A stretch of 64,000 nt of DNA from Permianibacter fluminis (GTDB lineage: Bacteria; Pseudomonadota; Gammaproteobacteria; Enterobacterales; Permianibacteraceae): positions 3,410,001 to 3,474,000 of the forward strand of contig NZ_JABMEG010000001.1 in the NCBI RefSeq assembly GCF_013179735.1, written 5' to 3'. Below the pieces are notes generated by a model. The model did not search any database and was not told the origin of the DNA. It worked only from the letters and a program-made list of their open reading frames with translations. This document shows positions 15,275 through 24,528 of this stretch, piece after piece. Every line of letters starts with the position of its first letter. Position 1 is the stretch's first letter. A program made the position numbers and the translations under genes.

Positions 15275-18149
15275 CTTCGGTCTTACCATAACGGGCGGGT
15301 TGCAATTCACGCAGTGCAGCCAAACTGCGTTCGGTCCATTCGTTGTAAACGCCGTCGCGAACGTAGCCAAGGTTGGCACTGAAAAACTCGATGGCTTTGT
15401 CTTCGAACGGCAGCGCCTGCTCTTCCAGCAGTACGTTGTACTCTTCCAGCGCATCCGAATCGAGCCCTTTTGGCCGCTCGGAACTCATCAGCGCCTTGGC
15501 CAGTGACCGGTATATTTCGCCAATTCGGTGCGTCGCTGCGGTGGTGTATTCCGCGACTGCATAAGCGTTGATTTGCTCATAGGTTTTCAGCGCGGTCTGC
15601 ATGGCTTGACGCTTGGCCTTCAAGGTTTTGTCGAGCGGCAGTTTCAGCGCCAGCTTTTGATATGCGTCGTAGCTTGGCTCAGCCAGCACAAACGCCGCCT
15701 GCGCGACCAGATACAACTGACGCGGCGTCTTGCTGGATTTGTCCGACTCGTGAGCCTTGACCAACTCCCGGCGCCAGCGATCAGCTTCACCGGCGTTGCC
15801 GTTACCGTCGTAATAGCCGATCAGTTTGGCCCGCGCTTCCTGCGCTTCTGTGAACGGTTGCGGGAAGCGCTTCAGATAATCTTGCCAAGTTGCCATGGCC
15901 GCCGCTTTGTCGCCGGCCTTGTCCTGAAACTCGGCAGCACGCAGCAGCGCGTCGCGGGCAAAGGTCGGATCCGTACTGGACTTGCTCAGGCCGGCATATT
16001 CGGTCGCAGCCGCGCCCCAGTTCTGCGATTGCTCGTAGGCGTAAGCGAGCTTTTCGCCAACCCCGGCGGCCAAGGCATGCTTGGCAAACTGGCGACGGAA
16101 TTGCTCCAGCACGGCGATCGCACCGGTCCAGTCGGACAATTCCAGCAACAGCGCTGCGGCGTCATATTCAGCGTTAGCGCGAACCGGCGATTGCGGTTCG
16201 ATTTGACCCAGTCGCAGGAAGTGATTGACCGCGGCGCGCTTGTCAGCTTGCTGCAACGCGGGGTCGGTTTGTTTCTGCGCCGACTGCACGGCAGCCTCGC
16301 CTTGTTTGTAGATCGCCTGGCTGCGCCGCTCATGAAATTGCGCGATGGCCTTGGCATCGAAGCCCGGTGCCCGCAGCGCATCGGTATAGCCCTGCTCGGC
16401 GGCAACATAACGGCCCAGATCGAACTCGCCGTTGGCAATCACCGTACGCGCTTCGCGCTGCTGCTCGGCACTCGCCTGCTCCATGATCAACAGTTGCCGG
16501 GCACTGGTCACGGCACCGGCTAGATCGTTGCCAGCCAATTGCCAGTTGATCACTTGCGCCAGCACGGTCGGCGCCTTGCTGTTGCTCGCGAAGGCTTCCG
16601 AATAACGCAGGCCGGCGCGTACGCCTTCTTTTTGCCAGCGTGCTACCGCAACCGGATCCGGTTGCGCACCTTTGACCGGCTTGCCTTTTTCATCCTGTGC
16701 TGCCGCCACCCGCAGCAAATGCGAGTAGCTGACCAGCGCCGCATAACCGGCCGCTTCGCTCTTGGCATGAGCCGGGTAGTCGTACGCCACCTTCTCGAAT
16801 TCCGGACCCGCTTCGGCGGGCGCATTGGCGTCGTACAACGCCTCGGCGAGCAGGAAATGAAGTTCCGGCGTTTCCGGTTCTTTCGGGAAGGTTTCGATGT
16901 ATTCGCGATACCAGCGCGACGTGGTGCGGTAATCCGCCGGCACTTTGCTCTGCTGTGCCAGCGCATGGTAGTGCGTGGCAACGTCGCGAATATGGTTCTT
17001 CAACTGCGGCAGCAATTGCTCGCGGGCCGGACCACGCGCCCGAGCCCAAAACTCGCTGCGGCGACCATAACGCTCGGCAAAGTCTTCCTTGGCCGGCAAC
17101 ACCAGCGTCGGGAAACCGCCTTTTTGATAGGTTTCGATAATCGCGGTCGAGAAACTCGGCGCCTCATCGTGCAGCGGCCGCTGCACGATAAACATGTTGT
17201 AGGTATCGGCGGCATCTTTGTACCGCTCCTGCGACAAATACAGATTGGCCAGCGCCCGGTAGATATCCGGCTCATACGGTTTCTCGCCGGCTTTGGCGAA
17301 CCAGTCGCGGACACTGCCCGGGCCTTCCAGATTCGAGAACGCCAGCGCAATCACCCGCTCGGTGTCGCCGCGCAAATCGCGCACCTGAACATCGCGATCA
17401 TCGAGCTTGCGCAAGCGTTCGACCAGCGGCATGAAATCATCGAGCGCCAGATCAAAATCATTGCGCTTGTACCGAGTCCAGCCACGCTTGTAGCGCGCCT
17501 GATAAGCAAACGCATTGTTGTCACCAGCGGCCAGCACGGCGGTGTACGCCGCTTCGGCATCAGCCCAATTGCGGGCAATGAACGCCGCCTCGCCGCGCCG
17601 GAACTGCGCTTCAGCCGCCTGGACGTTGCCCGGATATTCCTTGGCAAGCAGCGCCAAGGCCTCCAGCGAGGCATCACGCTCCGCCAGCAAGTCGTGCGCT
17701 TTGGCCAATTGGTAATAGACACCGGCCTTGTCCTGATAGTCCGGAAACTCCTGCAGAATCTGCCGGTACAAAGCGATTGATTTTTCGAAGCTGGCATCGC
17801 GCTCACCAGCTGTCAATTTGCTGGTGTCGCCATCGGCTTCGGCAAGAATTTTCGCTTCGGCCTGACGCAAGGTCAGATCGGCCAGACGGCGCAAGGCTTC
17901 CGATTTCACTTTGCCCTGTGCCTGCTGCTCGAGCAGACGCTGATAACTGCGCTTGGCTTCGTCACTGGAAACTTTGGGCAGCGGCGCCGCGGCCGGCAAG
18001 CGTTCCCGCGGCGGCAGCGACGCCAACGTCGGTTCCTGCGGACCTTCGTCTTCTTCCGGATTACTGGCGCAACCGGCTGTTACCAACAGAGTCAGCAAGG
18101 CGGTTGCCGCCAGCGCCACGCGCCCGTTCGGCAGGGACAGCTTTTTCAT
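15255..18149 (-). CDS. Large TPR lipoprotein (about 964 residues)
   Basis: A very long envelope lipoprotein: signal peptide with lipobox TAGCAS (Cys about 27), then alpha-helical TPR-like repeats through the entire chain, with aromatic-alanine TPR patterns such as ALANLYLSQERYKDAADTYN and EPETPELHFLLAEALYDAN. No catalytic motif is visible. I chose ATG 18149 (MKKLSLPNGR) over an upstream in-frame start at 18176 because it gives a standard signal peptide. Likely a structural scaffold of the envelope machine; resembles in type the TPR proteins of Agl/Glt-like systems, without a specific match I can claim. Confidence 0.85.
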   Translation of the reverse strand: MKKLSLPNGRVALAATALLTLLVTAGCASNPEEDEGPQEPTLASLPPRERLPAAAPLPKVSSDEAKRSYQRLLEQQAQGKVKSEALRRLADLTLRQAEAKILAEADGDTSKLTAGERDASFEKSIALYRQILQEFPDYQDKAGVYYQLAKAHDLLAERDASLEALALLAKEYPGNVQAAEAQFRRGEAAFIARNWADAEAAYTAVLAAGDNNAFAYQARYKRGWTRYKRNDFDLALDDFMPLVERLRKLDDRDVQVRDLRGDTERVIALAFSNLEGPGSVRDWFAKAGEKPYEPDIYRALANLYLSQERYKDAADTYNMFIVQRPLHDEAPSFSTAIIETYQKGGFPTLVLPAKEDFAERYGRRSEFWARARGPAREQLLPQLKNHIRDVATHYHALAQQSKVPADYRTTSRWYREYIETFPKEPETPELHFLLAEALYDANAPAEAGPEFEKVAYDYPAHAKSEAAGYAALVSYSHLLRVAAAQDEKGKPVKGAQPDPVAVARWQKEGVRAGLRYSEAFASNSKAPTVLAQVINWQLAGNDLAGAVTSARQLLIMEQASAEQQREARTVIANGEFDLGRYVAAEQGYTDALRAPGFDAKAIAQFHERRSQAIYKQGEAAVQSAQKQTDPALQQADKRAAVNHFLRLGQIEPQSPVRANAEYDAAALLLELSDWTGAIAVLEQFRRQFAKHALAAGVGEKLAYAYEQSQNWGAAATEYAGLSKSSTDPTFARDALLRAAEFQDKAGDKAAAMATWQDYLKRFPQPFTEAQEARAKLIGYYDGNGNAGEADRWRRELVKAHESDKSSKTPRQLYLVAQAAFVLAEPSYDAYQKLALKLPLDKTLKAKRQAMQTALKTYEQINAYAVAEYTTAATHRIGEIYRSLAKALMSSERPKGLDSDALEEYNVLLEEQALPFEDKAIEFFSANLGYVRDGVYNEWTERSLAALRELQPARYGKTEDVESSY

Positions 18150-18172
18150 AGATACCCACAATGGCAGCGAAC

Positions 18173-20113
18173 TCACGGTGCGCCCCCGTTGCCGAGGCTG
18201 GCACGATCCTGCAGACGCGCCAGAGCCAGTTGTGCTTGCAAGCGATATTCTTCCAGTTGTTTGCGCCAGCGCAGCAATTCATTACTGGCTTGGCTGTTCA
18301 TCCGTTCGGCTTCTTTTGCCATCAGGGCTTCGGCCCGTTGCAGCAACTTGCCGGCACCGCCTTGCTGGCGGGCGATCCGATCACCGAACTGACTGAACCG
18401 GTTGGCGGCAACTTCACGTGCCGCCAGCAGATGCGCGCGGCGCTCATCGAGTTCGCGCAGAGCAGTTTCGGCATCGCGTTGGGCCCGGCGCTGCTGCCAT
18501 TGCCGATCGGCACTGTCATGGACGATGTCAAACAACTGGGTGCCTGCCAGCAAGCGCAGGCGATCTTTTTCCCGCTGCATCGGGCCGCGAACCGCCGTAA
18601 TCTTGTCCAGCTTGGCTTTGGCGCGATCCAGCCGTTGCAGTGAAGCGCGCTCTTTTTCGTTGGCCAGCAAACGCCAGTTATCGAGCTGCTGCGCCGCTTC
18701 CACTTGTGCGCTGGCAGCCGACAGCCGGCCGCCGTAACCGGCCATATCCAGTTTGGCCAGAGCCGACTCCACCGTCGGCGCCCGCTCGGCGTAACGCTGC
18801 TGATGATTGCGCAGCATTTCGTCATAGATCGGCAGCGACCGCTTCCACTTGGCCAGCACCTCGCGCAGCTGCATCAAATCGCGATAGCGGCGCAGGCCTT
18901 CGTTGAAATCATGACTGGTCAAAACCTTGCCAAGATACAACTCGTCGCCGCGGCCTTGCGAGCGCAACAGCTCGACCGCATCAGCATCGGTCAGCACCGG
19001 CAGCAACTCGGTCAAGCTGCCGGCCTTGATTGCCGCCAGCGCCGTATCGAGCTTCTGCAATTCCGCTTCGTAGGCACTCAGTGCCGATTGATAACCGGCG
19101 AGCGCATCCGGCAAAGCCTGCACCGACTGGTAGGCAAACGGCACGGCCAACCGCGCTTCCTGCACCGACAGATCTGCCGGTTGGCGATCGAGCAATTCCA
19201 GCCATGGCGTCAGCGCCTGGGCATACAAACCGTTTTGGGCGTAGGACCAACCAAGACCCAGCAGCGCCGAATTGGAGTACGGTCCCTGCAGACGAACCTG
19301 CATCAATTGCGTCCGCGCTTCGGCCGGCATTTGCTGGCGCAGTTGCGCGTAACCGAGCGCCAGATAGGTGCGGTCACGCAGGCTGCGGGCAATCGGATCG
19401 CGGGCCGGTTTGGCCAACAATTTGGCAAAGGTTTCGCGGGCGGCATCGTTCTGCTTTTGCTGCAGCTGGGCGACACCCAAGTTGAACAAACCATAGCGAT
19501 AGGCATCGCCATCGGCGGTGACCGTGGCGAGCGCCGTTGCCGCGCCGGCACCATCACCTCGCGACAACAACATGTTGGCGCGCATCAGCGCGACTTCATC
19601 ACGCAAGGCCGCATCGGCGAGCGGCGGCAAGGCATCGAGCCGACGCAGGCTGCCATCGATATCATTGGCGCGGTAACGGACCTTGGCCAGATTGACCAGC
19701 ACTTGCTCGCGCACCGCTGCGGGCAGCACATCTTTCAGCGCCCCGGTCAGCACCAGTTCGGATTCATTGAGCATGCCGTACTGCAATTGCAGGCTGCCGA
19801 GCATGGCTTTGGCGGCCGCTTCGTGCTCGCCGAGTTGCTTGCGATCATCGGCAACCATCAGTGCGGTCAGTGCGGCAAACGGATCTTTGCGATAGTGCTC
19901 GTACAGTGCGTTGCCGAACGGCAAGGAATGCACCGTCATTGGCGCACGCCAGTCAAAATTGGCCGGTGCCGGTGTCGTTGAGCTGGCCGCGGGTTCATCC
20001 GCTGCATGAGCCGTGGTTGCGGTGGCGGTTACGGTGGCAATTGCCGCGGGCACGCCCGCCAGCAACGCCAGCAGCGCTGGCCGGGCCAGCGCGAGAGTCA
20101 GGCGCTTTACCAT
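18173..20113 (-). CDS. Periplasmic TPR/coiled-coil protein (646 residues)
   Basis: Signal peptide (MVKRLTLALARPALLALLAG...AHAAD), TPR-like helical repeats (about 60-330), then a charged, probably coiled-coil C-terminal half (about 480-640, e.g. QRLDRAKAKLDKITAVRGPM and QRRAQRDAETALRELDERRA). The start codon overlaps the stop of the first gene of the operon (ATGGTAA), and the next gene begins 23 bp after its end. Function unknown; the context says envelope scaffold for the ExbB/ExbD machine. Confidence 0.85.
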   Translation of the reverse strand: MVKRLTLALARPALLALLAGVPAAIATVTATATTAHAADEPAASSTTPAPANFDWRAPMTVHSLPFGNALYEHYRKDPFAALTALMVADDRKQLGEHEAAAKAMLGSLQLQYGMLNESELVLTGALKDVLPAAVREQVLVNLAKVRYRANDIDGSLRRLDALPPLADAALRDEVALMRANMLLSRGDGAGAATALATVTADGDAYRYGLFNLGVAQLQQKQNDAARETFAKLLAKPARDPIARSLRDRTYLALGYAQLRQQMPAEARTQLMQVRLQGPYSNSALLGLGWSYAQNGLYAQALTPWLELLDRQPADLSVQEARLAVPFAYQSVQALPDALAGYQSALSAYEAELQKLDTALAAIKAGSLTELLPVLTDADAVELLRSQGRGDELYLGKVLTSHDFNEGLRRYRDLMQLREVLAKWKRSLPIYDEMLRNHQQRYAERAPTVESALAKLDMAGYGGRLSAASAQVEAAQQLDNWRLLANEKERASLQRLDRAKAKLDKITAVRGPMQREKDRLRLLAGTQLFDIVHDSADRQWQQRRAQRDAETALRELDERRAHLLAAREVAANRFSQFGDRIARQQGGAGKLLQRAEALMAKEAERMNSQASNELLRWRKQLEEYRLQAQLALARLQDRASLGNGGAP

Positions 20114-20631
20114 TCGCGGACGGTGAAATCGGCTTGTTGCTTGGCGGCGTCGTCGCTGATGCGTAGCTCGACAAATTTGGCGCCGGTCTCTTTCAGGAAA
20201 CGCAGGGACGTTGCCCGGGTGAATTCGCGTTTTTCCGGACCGTAGCCGGTAAACACCGCGACCAACTCGTGTTCGCCCCCGGTCAGGTTGCCGACATAGA
20301 GACGATGGGTACCGCCACGGCGCAGGGCATCGAGATCACGTTCGGTATAAAGGTAGTGGCTCAGTTCATCGCCATCGATGCTGAGCTTGACGGCATCAGG
20401 CCGAAAATATTTGCCGACATCCAGCGAGACAAAGACCGCGACCTGGGTTGAGGCCGGGAACAGCAGATCTTCTTCCAGAATGAACAAGTCGCGATTCAGT
20501 TCGAGCACTTCTTTCTTGAGCGCTTCCAACTCATCGGTTGCGGTGGCGGCGGCATCCTGGGCCTGAGCCGTGCCGACCGAGACTACACAAGCCAGCAACA
20601 CGCCAGCCAAACAGGCAAACCACTTGTACAC
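20107..20631 (-). CDS. Secreted protein, first gene of the ExbB/ExbD-TPR operon
   Basis: A 174-residue exported protein. I start at GTG 20631 because AAGGAG sits eight bases before it and it gives a clean signal peptide (MYKWFACLAGVLLACVVSVG with cleavage after AQA); an ATG at 20655 is also in frame. A short coiled-coil-like segment (ELEALKKEVLELNRDLFILEE) is followed by a beta-rich region with VAVFVSLDVGKYFRPDAVKL and LYVGNLTGGEHELVAVFTGYGP, suggesting an Ig-like or carboxypeptidase-regulatory-like fold. Not recognised. It begins the operon running to apbE. Confidence 0.8.
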   Translation of the reverse strand: MYKWFACLAGVLLACVVSVGTAQAQDAAATATDELEALKKEVLELNRDLFILEEDLLFPASTQVAVFVSLDVGKYFRPDAVKLSIDGDELSHYLYTERDLDALRRGGTHRLYVGNLTGGEHELVAVFTGYGPEKREFTRATSLRFLKETGAKFVELRISDDAAKQQADFTVREW

Positions 20632-20820
20632 GCCGCTTCTCCTTGGCCCGCGCATGCTTCACGATGCGGGCGCCATGCTGACCGCAGATTATCACCTCGC
20701 GCGGACCTTGTCGGCCGGACTTGGCGCACAAATTTTCTCTGGCGCAACACCATCTTAGCGCCGAAACATCAGGTTGTTCAGAACGCAACCAACGGCCAGT
20801 TGCCGAACCGATCTCCGCGC
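20632..20820 (-). promoter_or_regulatory. Intergenic region expected to hold the promoter of the ExbB/ExbD-TPR operon
   Basis: This 189-bp stretch holds no gene. On the minus strand it contains TGATAATCT near 20690, an extended -10-like element, without a good -35 at 17 bp. It is therefore only a weak promoter candidate. I see no terminator hairpin after the TlpA-like gene, so read-through from that gene is possible. Confidence 0.3.
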
Positions 20821-21282
20821 TCAGAATGCCGGATCGACGGCCCGCAACGCGCCCAGCAAACTGGCCTCGGTCTGCGGTCCGAGCAGTGGTCCGTGAACCT
20901 TGCCGTCCGGATCCACCAGCCAGGTCGCTGGCAAACCTGATGGCCGCGTAAACGGCAATTGCGGTACCGGCGCACTCGCCAACACCGGAATCGGCACCGC
21001 CAAGCGGCTGACCAGTGCGCGCAGTTCGTCATTGGGGGGGCCGTCAAAATTTACCCCGAGCACGGTCACCGCAGCCGCATGTTCCCGGGCAAACCGGGCC
21101 AGCTCCGGCAACTCACGCCGGCAGGGCTCGCACCATTCAGCCCAGTAATTCACGATCAGCCAGCGGCCGCGATAGTCGGCCAGCCGATGCTGGCTGCCAT
21201 CGAGCAACTCAAAATCCGGCTCGGCCGAACAACCCAGCAACGCAACAAGCACCAGCAACGGCCACGCTAAACGTTTGAACAT
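20821..21282 (-). CDS. TlpA/ResA-like thioredoxin-fold lipoprotein
   Basis: A 153-residue periplasmic disulfide reductase-like protein. The lipobox LLGCSA (Cys about 18) indicates a membrane lipoprotein; the redox motif WCEPC is at about residue 50 in NYWAEWCEPCRRELPEL, and the cis-proline lies in GLPATWLVDPDGKV. It probably delivers reductant to periplasmic thiols, for example in cytochrome c maturation. It is 189 bp upstream, in the opposite sense of position, of the operon start (20631) and on the same strand, so the large operon could be downstream of it; the 165-190 bp gap suggests a separate promoter. Confidence 0.88.
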   Translation of the reverse strand: MFKRLAWPLLVLVALLGCSAEPDFELLDGSQHRLADYRGRWLIVNYWAEWCEPCRRELPELARFAREHAAAVTVLGVNFDGPPNDELRALVSRLAVPIPVLASAPVPQLPFTRPSGLPATWLVDPDGKVHGPLLGPQTEASLLGALRAVDPAF

Positions 21283-21433
21283 ACTAGACTTGTCTGCATC
21301 AGGCGGATTGAGCGCGCATTGTAAATCGCAAGGCCAATCCGTAAAGTAGCGCAGCCGTTCGGGTCACGATAGCCAATTGTGCGAATGTCGCACAAATCAG
21401 CGCATCTGCCCGCTACCGGCGCGTCGTACAAGG

Positions 21434-23167
21434 ATGACGTCAACGGAGTACCCGAGCTTACAAATGGAAGCCTTGCGCCTCACCTACCCTACCCAGCAGC
21501 AGGGCCAACACCTGTTGGTCGAAACCCGCCCGGATGCCCTGAAACGCTGGCTCGAGGCGCTGCCCTACGGCGACATGAAGCGGACCGTGCCGCAAGTGGC
21601 CCAGGCCATTGCCAGCCTGAACCGCAGTGACATGTCGGCCGACAAGCGTGCCGAACTGGTCGAGCTGTTCGACCACACCTATGAACTCATCAGCGATTAC
21701 TACCGGCCCCGCATCGTGCTGCGGCCACGCGGCCAGCAGTTCGCCGGCCGGGCCGAAAGCGACGAGCTGCAGCTGCTGACCCGGGAAATGTCCTTCGCCT
21801 ACAAGATGCTGGTGATGGACATCATCGGCAAGCGCAGCTTCTGGAGCAAAGACAAGCCGCTGGCCAAGGCCATCAATCTGGCTACCCATTATCTCAGCCT
21901 GATTTTGCTGGAACATTACGAAACCTATTCGCCGGTGCCGGTGTACATCTGGCGCGAGCTCAATGCGCTCTACGCTCACGCCGCCAAAGCCAAGCTGCAC
22001 CAGCTGGAAGCCTTGCCGGAAAATTACAAGCACTGCCTCGCCACCGTCGAAGACGGCTATGTCCGGGCCTGCCTGGTCGCTCTCGCCAACCCCTACCAGA
22101 TGGATCGCGGCGAGCATTGGGAAATGAACAAATTCCTGGCGCACTGGGGCGCGCTGGCCGACATCAGCGACAACCCCGACGATTTCACCAAGCGCAGCTG
22201 CTTTGTCATCGATCTGGCCAGCGAAAGCAAACCGCGCTACGGCATCAACGCGCTGGAAGACACCGAAGATCCGAACATCCGCCTGCTGATCACCCACGAG
22301 CTGACCCTGAAAATCAGCCAAATGATCGAGCAACTCGAGCAGGAACGGCTGTTGCCGAACCCCGGCTTCTATCCGGGCCTGTCGGCGCCGGAAGCCTTGA
22401 ACCTGTTGCAGCGCATGTCCTCGCACTGGGATTTCCGGGTCGAGCGCTACACCCCGCGCTACCCGGTCATCAACCAGCTCGATGTAGTCTGGGGCCTGCA
22501 AGCCATTCACCAGGTGCTGACCTGGCAGGACCCGCTGTCGCCGAACACCGATCCCAACGCCCGCAATGCCGATCGCGATGTGCTGACCCGCATGCTCGGC
22601 GACAAGAATGCGCCGCTGCGCTGGGACGCGATCAACGCCTCCGACGGCGGTATCTGCATCGGTCAGCATCAGCATTCGGTCGACAATCTGCGCATCGGCC
22701 AGCTGGCCGCGCTGCGCGAATATATCGACGGCCGGCCCAGCCCGCGCTGGCAGCTCGGCATTGTCCGCTGGCTGCGCGGCGACAAGCGCAAAGGCACGTC
22801 GCTCGGCCTGCAATTCATCAAGGGCGATATCCAGGCCGTGATGATCAAGGCGCGCAAAGGCAATCGCATCGAAACCAGCCTGCAACCGGCTCTGCTGGTC
22901 TCCGGCGAAGAAATGCATGGCCTGTCCAGCCCGACTGTCGTTGCCCAGCGCGGCATGTATCAGGACGGCCGGCCGCTGGTGCTGACCATCGGCGTCGAGT
23001 CGCTGTCGGTGCGGGCGCGGATGCGCGTTGAAGCAACTCCGCTGATCGAGCGCTTCTTCTATCAGGTTTACGTGCATGAAGAAGAGCCGGAAGCCAATCG
23101 CGGTGGCGGTGGTGACGACGAAGAACGGATCACGCTCGACAATGTGCCCTTACCGGGCGATCACTGA
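21434..23167 (+). CDS. Large cytoplasmic protein with possible C-terminal PilZ-like domain
   Basis: A soluble protein of about 577 residues without signal peptide or membrane helix. The N-terminal two thirds are alpha-helical and unrecognised (RPRIVLRPRGQQFAG, HYETYSPVPVYIWRELNALY). The segment about 445-560 (RWQLGIVRWLRGDKRKG, then TSLGLQFIKGD) resembles the beta-barrel end of PilZ c-di-GMP-binding domains, where VRW and GxxLGLxF are typical; the canonical RxxxR pair is not convincing. I start at ATG 21434; ATG 21464 is also possible. Monocistronic, ended by a terminator. Confidence 0.7.
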   Translation: MTSTEYPSLQMEALRLTYPTQQQGQHLLVETRPDALKRWLEALPYGDMKRTVPQVAQAIASLNRSDMSADKRAELVELFDHTYELISDYYRPRIVLRPRGQQFAGRAESDELQLLTREMSFAYKMLVMDIIGKRSFWSKDKPLAKAINLATHYLSLILLEHYETYSPVPVYIWRELNALYAHAAKAKLHQLEALPENYKHCLATVEDGYVRACLVALANPYQMDRGEHWEMNKFLAHWGALADISDNPDDFTKRSCFVIDLASESKPRYGINALEDTEDPNIRLLITHELTLKISQMIEQLEQERLLPNPGFYPGLSAPEALNLLQRMSSHWDFRVERYTPRYPVINQLDVVWGLQAIHQVLTWQDPLSPNTDPNARNADRDVLTRMLGDKNAPLRWDAINASDGGICIGQHQHSVDNLRIGQLAALREYIDGRPSPRWQLGIVRWLRGDKRKGTSLGLQFIKGDIQAVMIKARKGNRIETSLQPALLVSGEEMHGLSSPTVVAQRGMYQDGRPLVLTIGVESLSVRARMRVEATPLIERFFYQVYVHEEEPEANRGGGGDDEERITLDNVPLPGDH

Positions 23168-23199
23168 GCGTACGACGCAAATCAAAGTCCAACATCAAT

Positions 23200-23228
23200 A
23201 AAAACGGCAGCCAATGGCTGCCGTTTTT
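23200..23228. terminator. Bidirectional intrinsic terminator
   Basis: AAAAACGGCAGCC-AAT-GGCTGCCGTTTTT: a perfect 13-bp stem with A and T tracts at both ends, between two convergent genes. It can serve both the PilZ-like gene and yihY. Confidence 0.9.
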
Positions 23229-23244
23229 ATTTGCATTTCATTTG

Positions 23245-24435
23245 CTAACGCAAAATCTGCCGCACTGGTGCCACCAGCACTTGCTGGGTCGCCTGCTCCA
23301 ATTGTTCCAACTGCGCGATCACCGGGTGACCGCTGCCGAGCTCTTGCGCAGCCTGCTGCGGGCTCGGCAAACGCCATGGCAGATGTTGCTGCAGACTGTA
23401 CAGATTCAGCGCATCCGGGTCGCGGGCGAAACACAGCTTGTCGGCACCGACCCGACCAATGAAGCCCTGCCGCTCCAACTCGGCCAGCACCTCCGGCGCA
23501 TTTTCACTGCCAACCGATAACAGCGCTTCATCCTGTTCACAGAGCTCGCCTTTGCGCTGGCCACTCAGTACTTGTTCCAGCAACAGCAGCGCCACGGCAA
23601 ACGGATGCCGGATGCGGCCCAGGCTCGGCCGGTACACACCGAGCGCATGACACAGCTCGGCACCGAGCAACATGATCGACCACGACAGGTACATCCACAG
23701 CACCAGAATCGGCAGCGCAGCCAGCGCACCGAACACGGCTTTGTAGGTGGGCATGGTAGTCACGAACAAACCAAAACCGCGCTTGGCGAGCTCAAACAGA
23801 ACGGCGGCAAAAATCGCCGCAATCCAGGCATGACGGGGTTTGACGTAGCGATTCGGCACCCAGGCATAGAGCACGACGAAACCAAACGTGGTCAGCAGCA
23901 GTGGCACAACAAAGGTCAGCGACGAGCGCGCAGCGCCAGCGGCTTCTTTGATATACGGCAAGGAAAAGAAATACGAGCTGAGACCGATGCTCAATGCAAT
24001 GAGCATCGGCCCCAACGTCAGGATGGCCCAGTACAGCAGCCATTTGCGACCAAACCGGCGCGACGGTCGGCTGCCCCAAATTGCATTGACCGCCCGGTCG
24101 ATGGTGCCCATCAACATCAGCGCGGTGAAAATCAGGATCACCGCACCGGCGAGCTTCAGCTGACTGGCCCGGCTGACAAATTCCAGCACATGGGTTTTGA
24201 CCGTATCGCCGGCACCCGGCACGAAATGATCAAACAGGAAATCTTCCATCGTGCGCCGGGTGCCTTTCATGCCCGGCAGCAATTTGAAGGTGCTGACCAT
24301 CACGGTCAGCAGCGGCACCAGCGCCAGCAAGCCGGTCAAGGTCAGATTGGCCGCGACTGCCTGGCAACGGTCATGAACATAGCGACGCCAGACATAGCGG
24401 ACAAAACCCAACCACCAATACATGCGCTCGGCCAT
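23245..24435 (-). CDS. YihY/BrkB-family inner-membrane protein
   Basis: A polytopic membrane protein of about 396 residues. Six membrane helices are visible between about 30 and 285, with family segments AANLTLTGLLALVPLLTVM, ILIFTALMLMGTIDRAVNAIWG and PILVLWMYLSWSIMLLGAEL. The C-terminal 110 residues are a soluble winged-helix-like extension. The family was once annotated as ribonuclease BN, which is wrong; its function is not settled. I start at ATG 24435; a TTG at 24465 is in frame. Divergent from arsC. Confidence 0.88.
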   Translation of the reverse strand: MAERMYWWLGFVRYVWRRYVHDRCQAVAANLTLTGLLALVPLLTVMVSTFKLLPGMKGTRRTMEDFLFDHFVPGAGDTVKTHVLEFVSRASQLKLAGAVILIFTALMLMGTIDRAVNAIWGSRPSRRFGRKWLLYWAILTLGPMLIALSIGLSSYFFSLPYIKEAAGAARSSLTFVVPLLLTTFGFVVLYAWVPNRYVKPRHAWIAAIFAAVLFELAKRGFGLFVTTMPTYKAVFGALAALPILVLWMYLSWSIMLLGAELCHALGVYRPSLGRIRHPFAVALLLLEQVLSGQRKGELCEQDEALLSVGSENAPEVLAELERQGFIGRVGADKLCFARDPDALNLYSLQQHLPWRLPSPQQAAQELGSGHPVIAQLEQLEQATQQVLVAPVRQILR

Positions 24436-24528
24436 GTCCCGACCACTCTCCCGCGATAACCGCAAACCGATTGAAACGACCGCTCGCCGAGCCTGCTAGA
24501 ATGCCGGCGAAGTGGCGGAGTTTATCAG

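Noticed and set aside
18704..19981. 425-codon plus-strand frame inside the TPR gene
   Set aside because: Antisense to the 646-residue TPR protein, which has a signal peptide and overlapping neighbours.
21458..23077. 539-codon open frame opposite the PilZ-like gene
   Set aside because: Antisense shadow; the plus strand has the terminator and better codon pattern.
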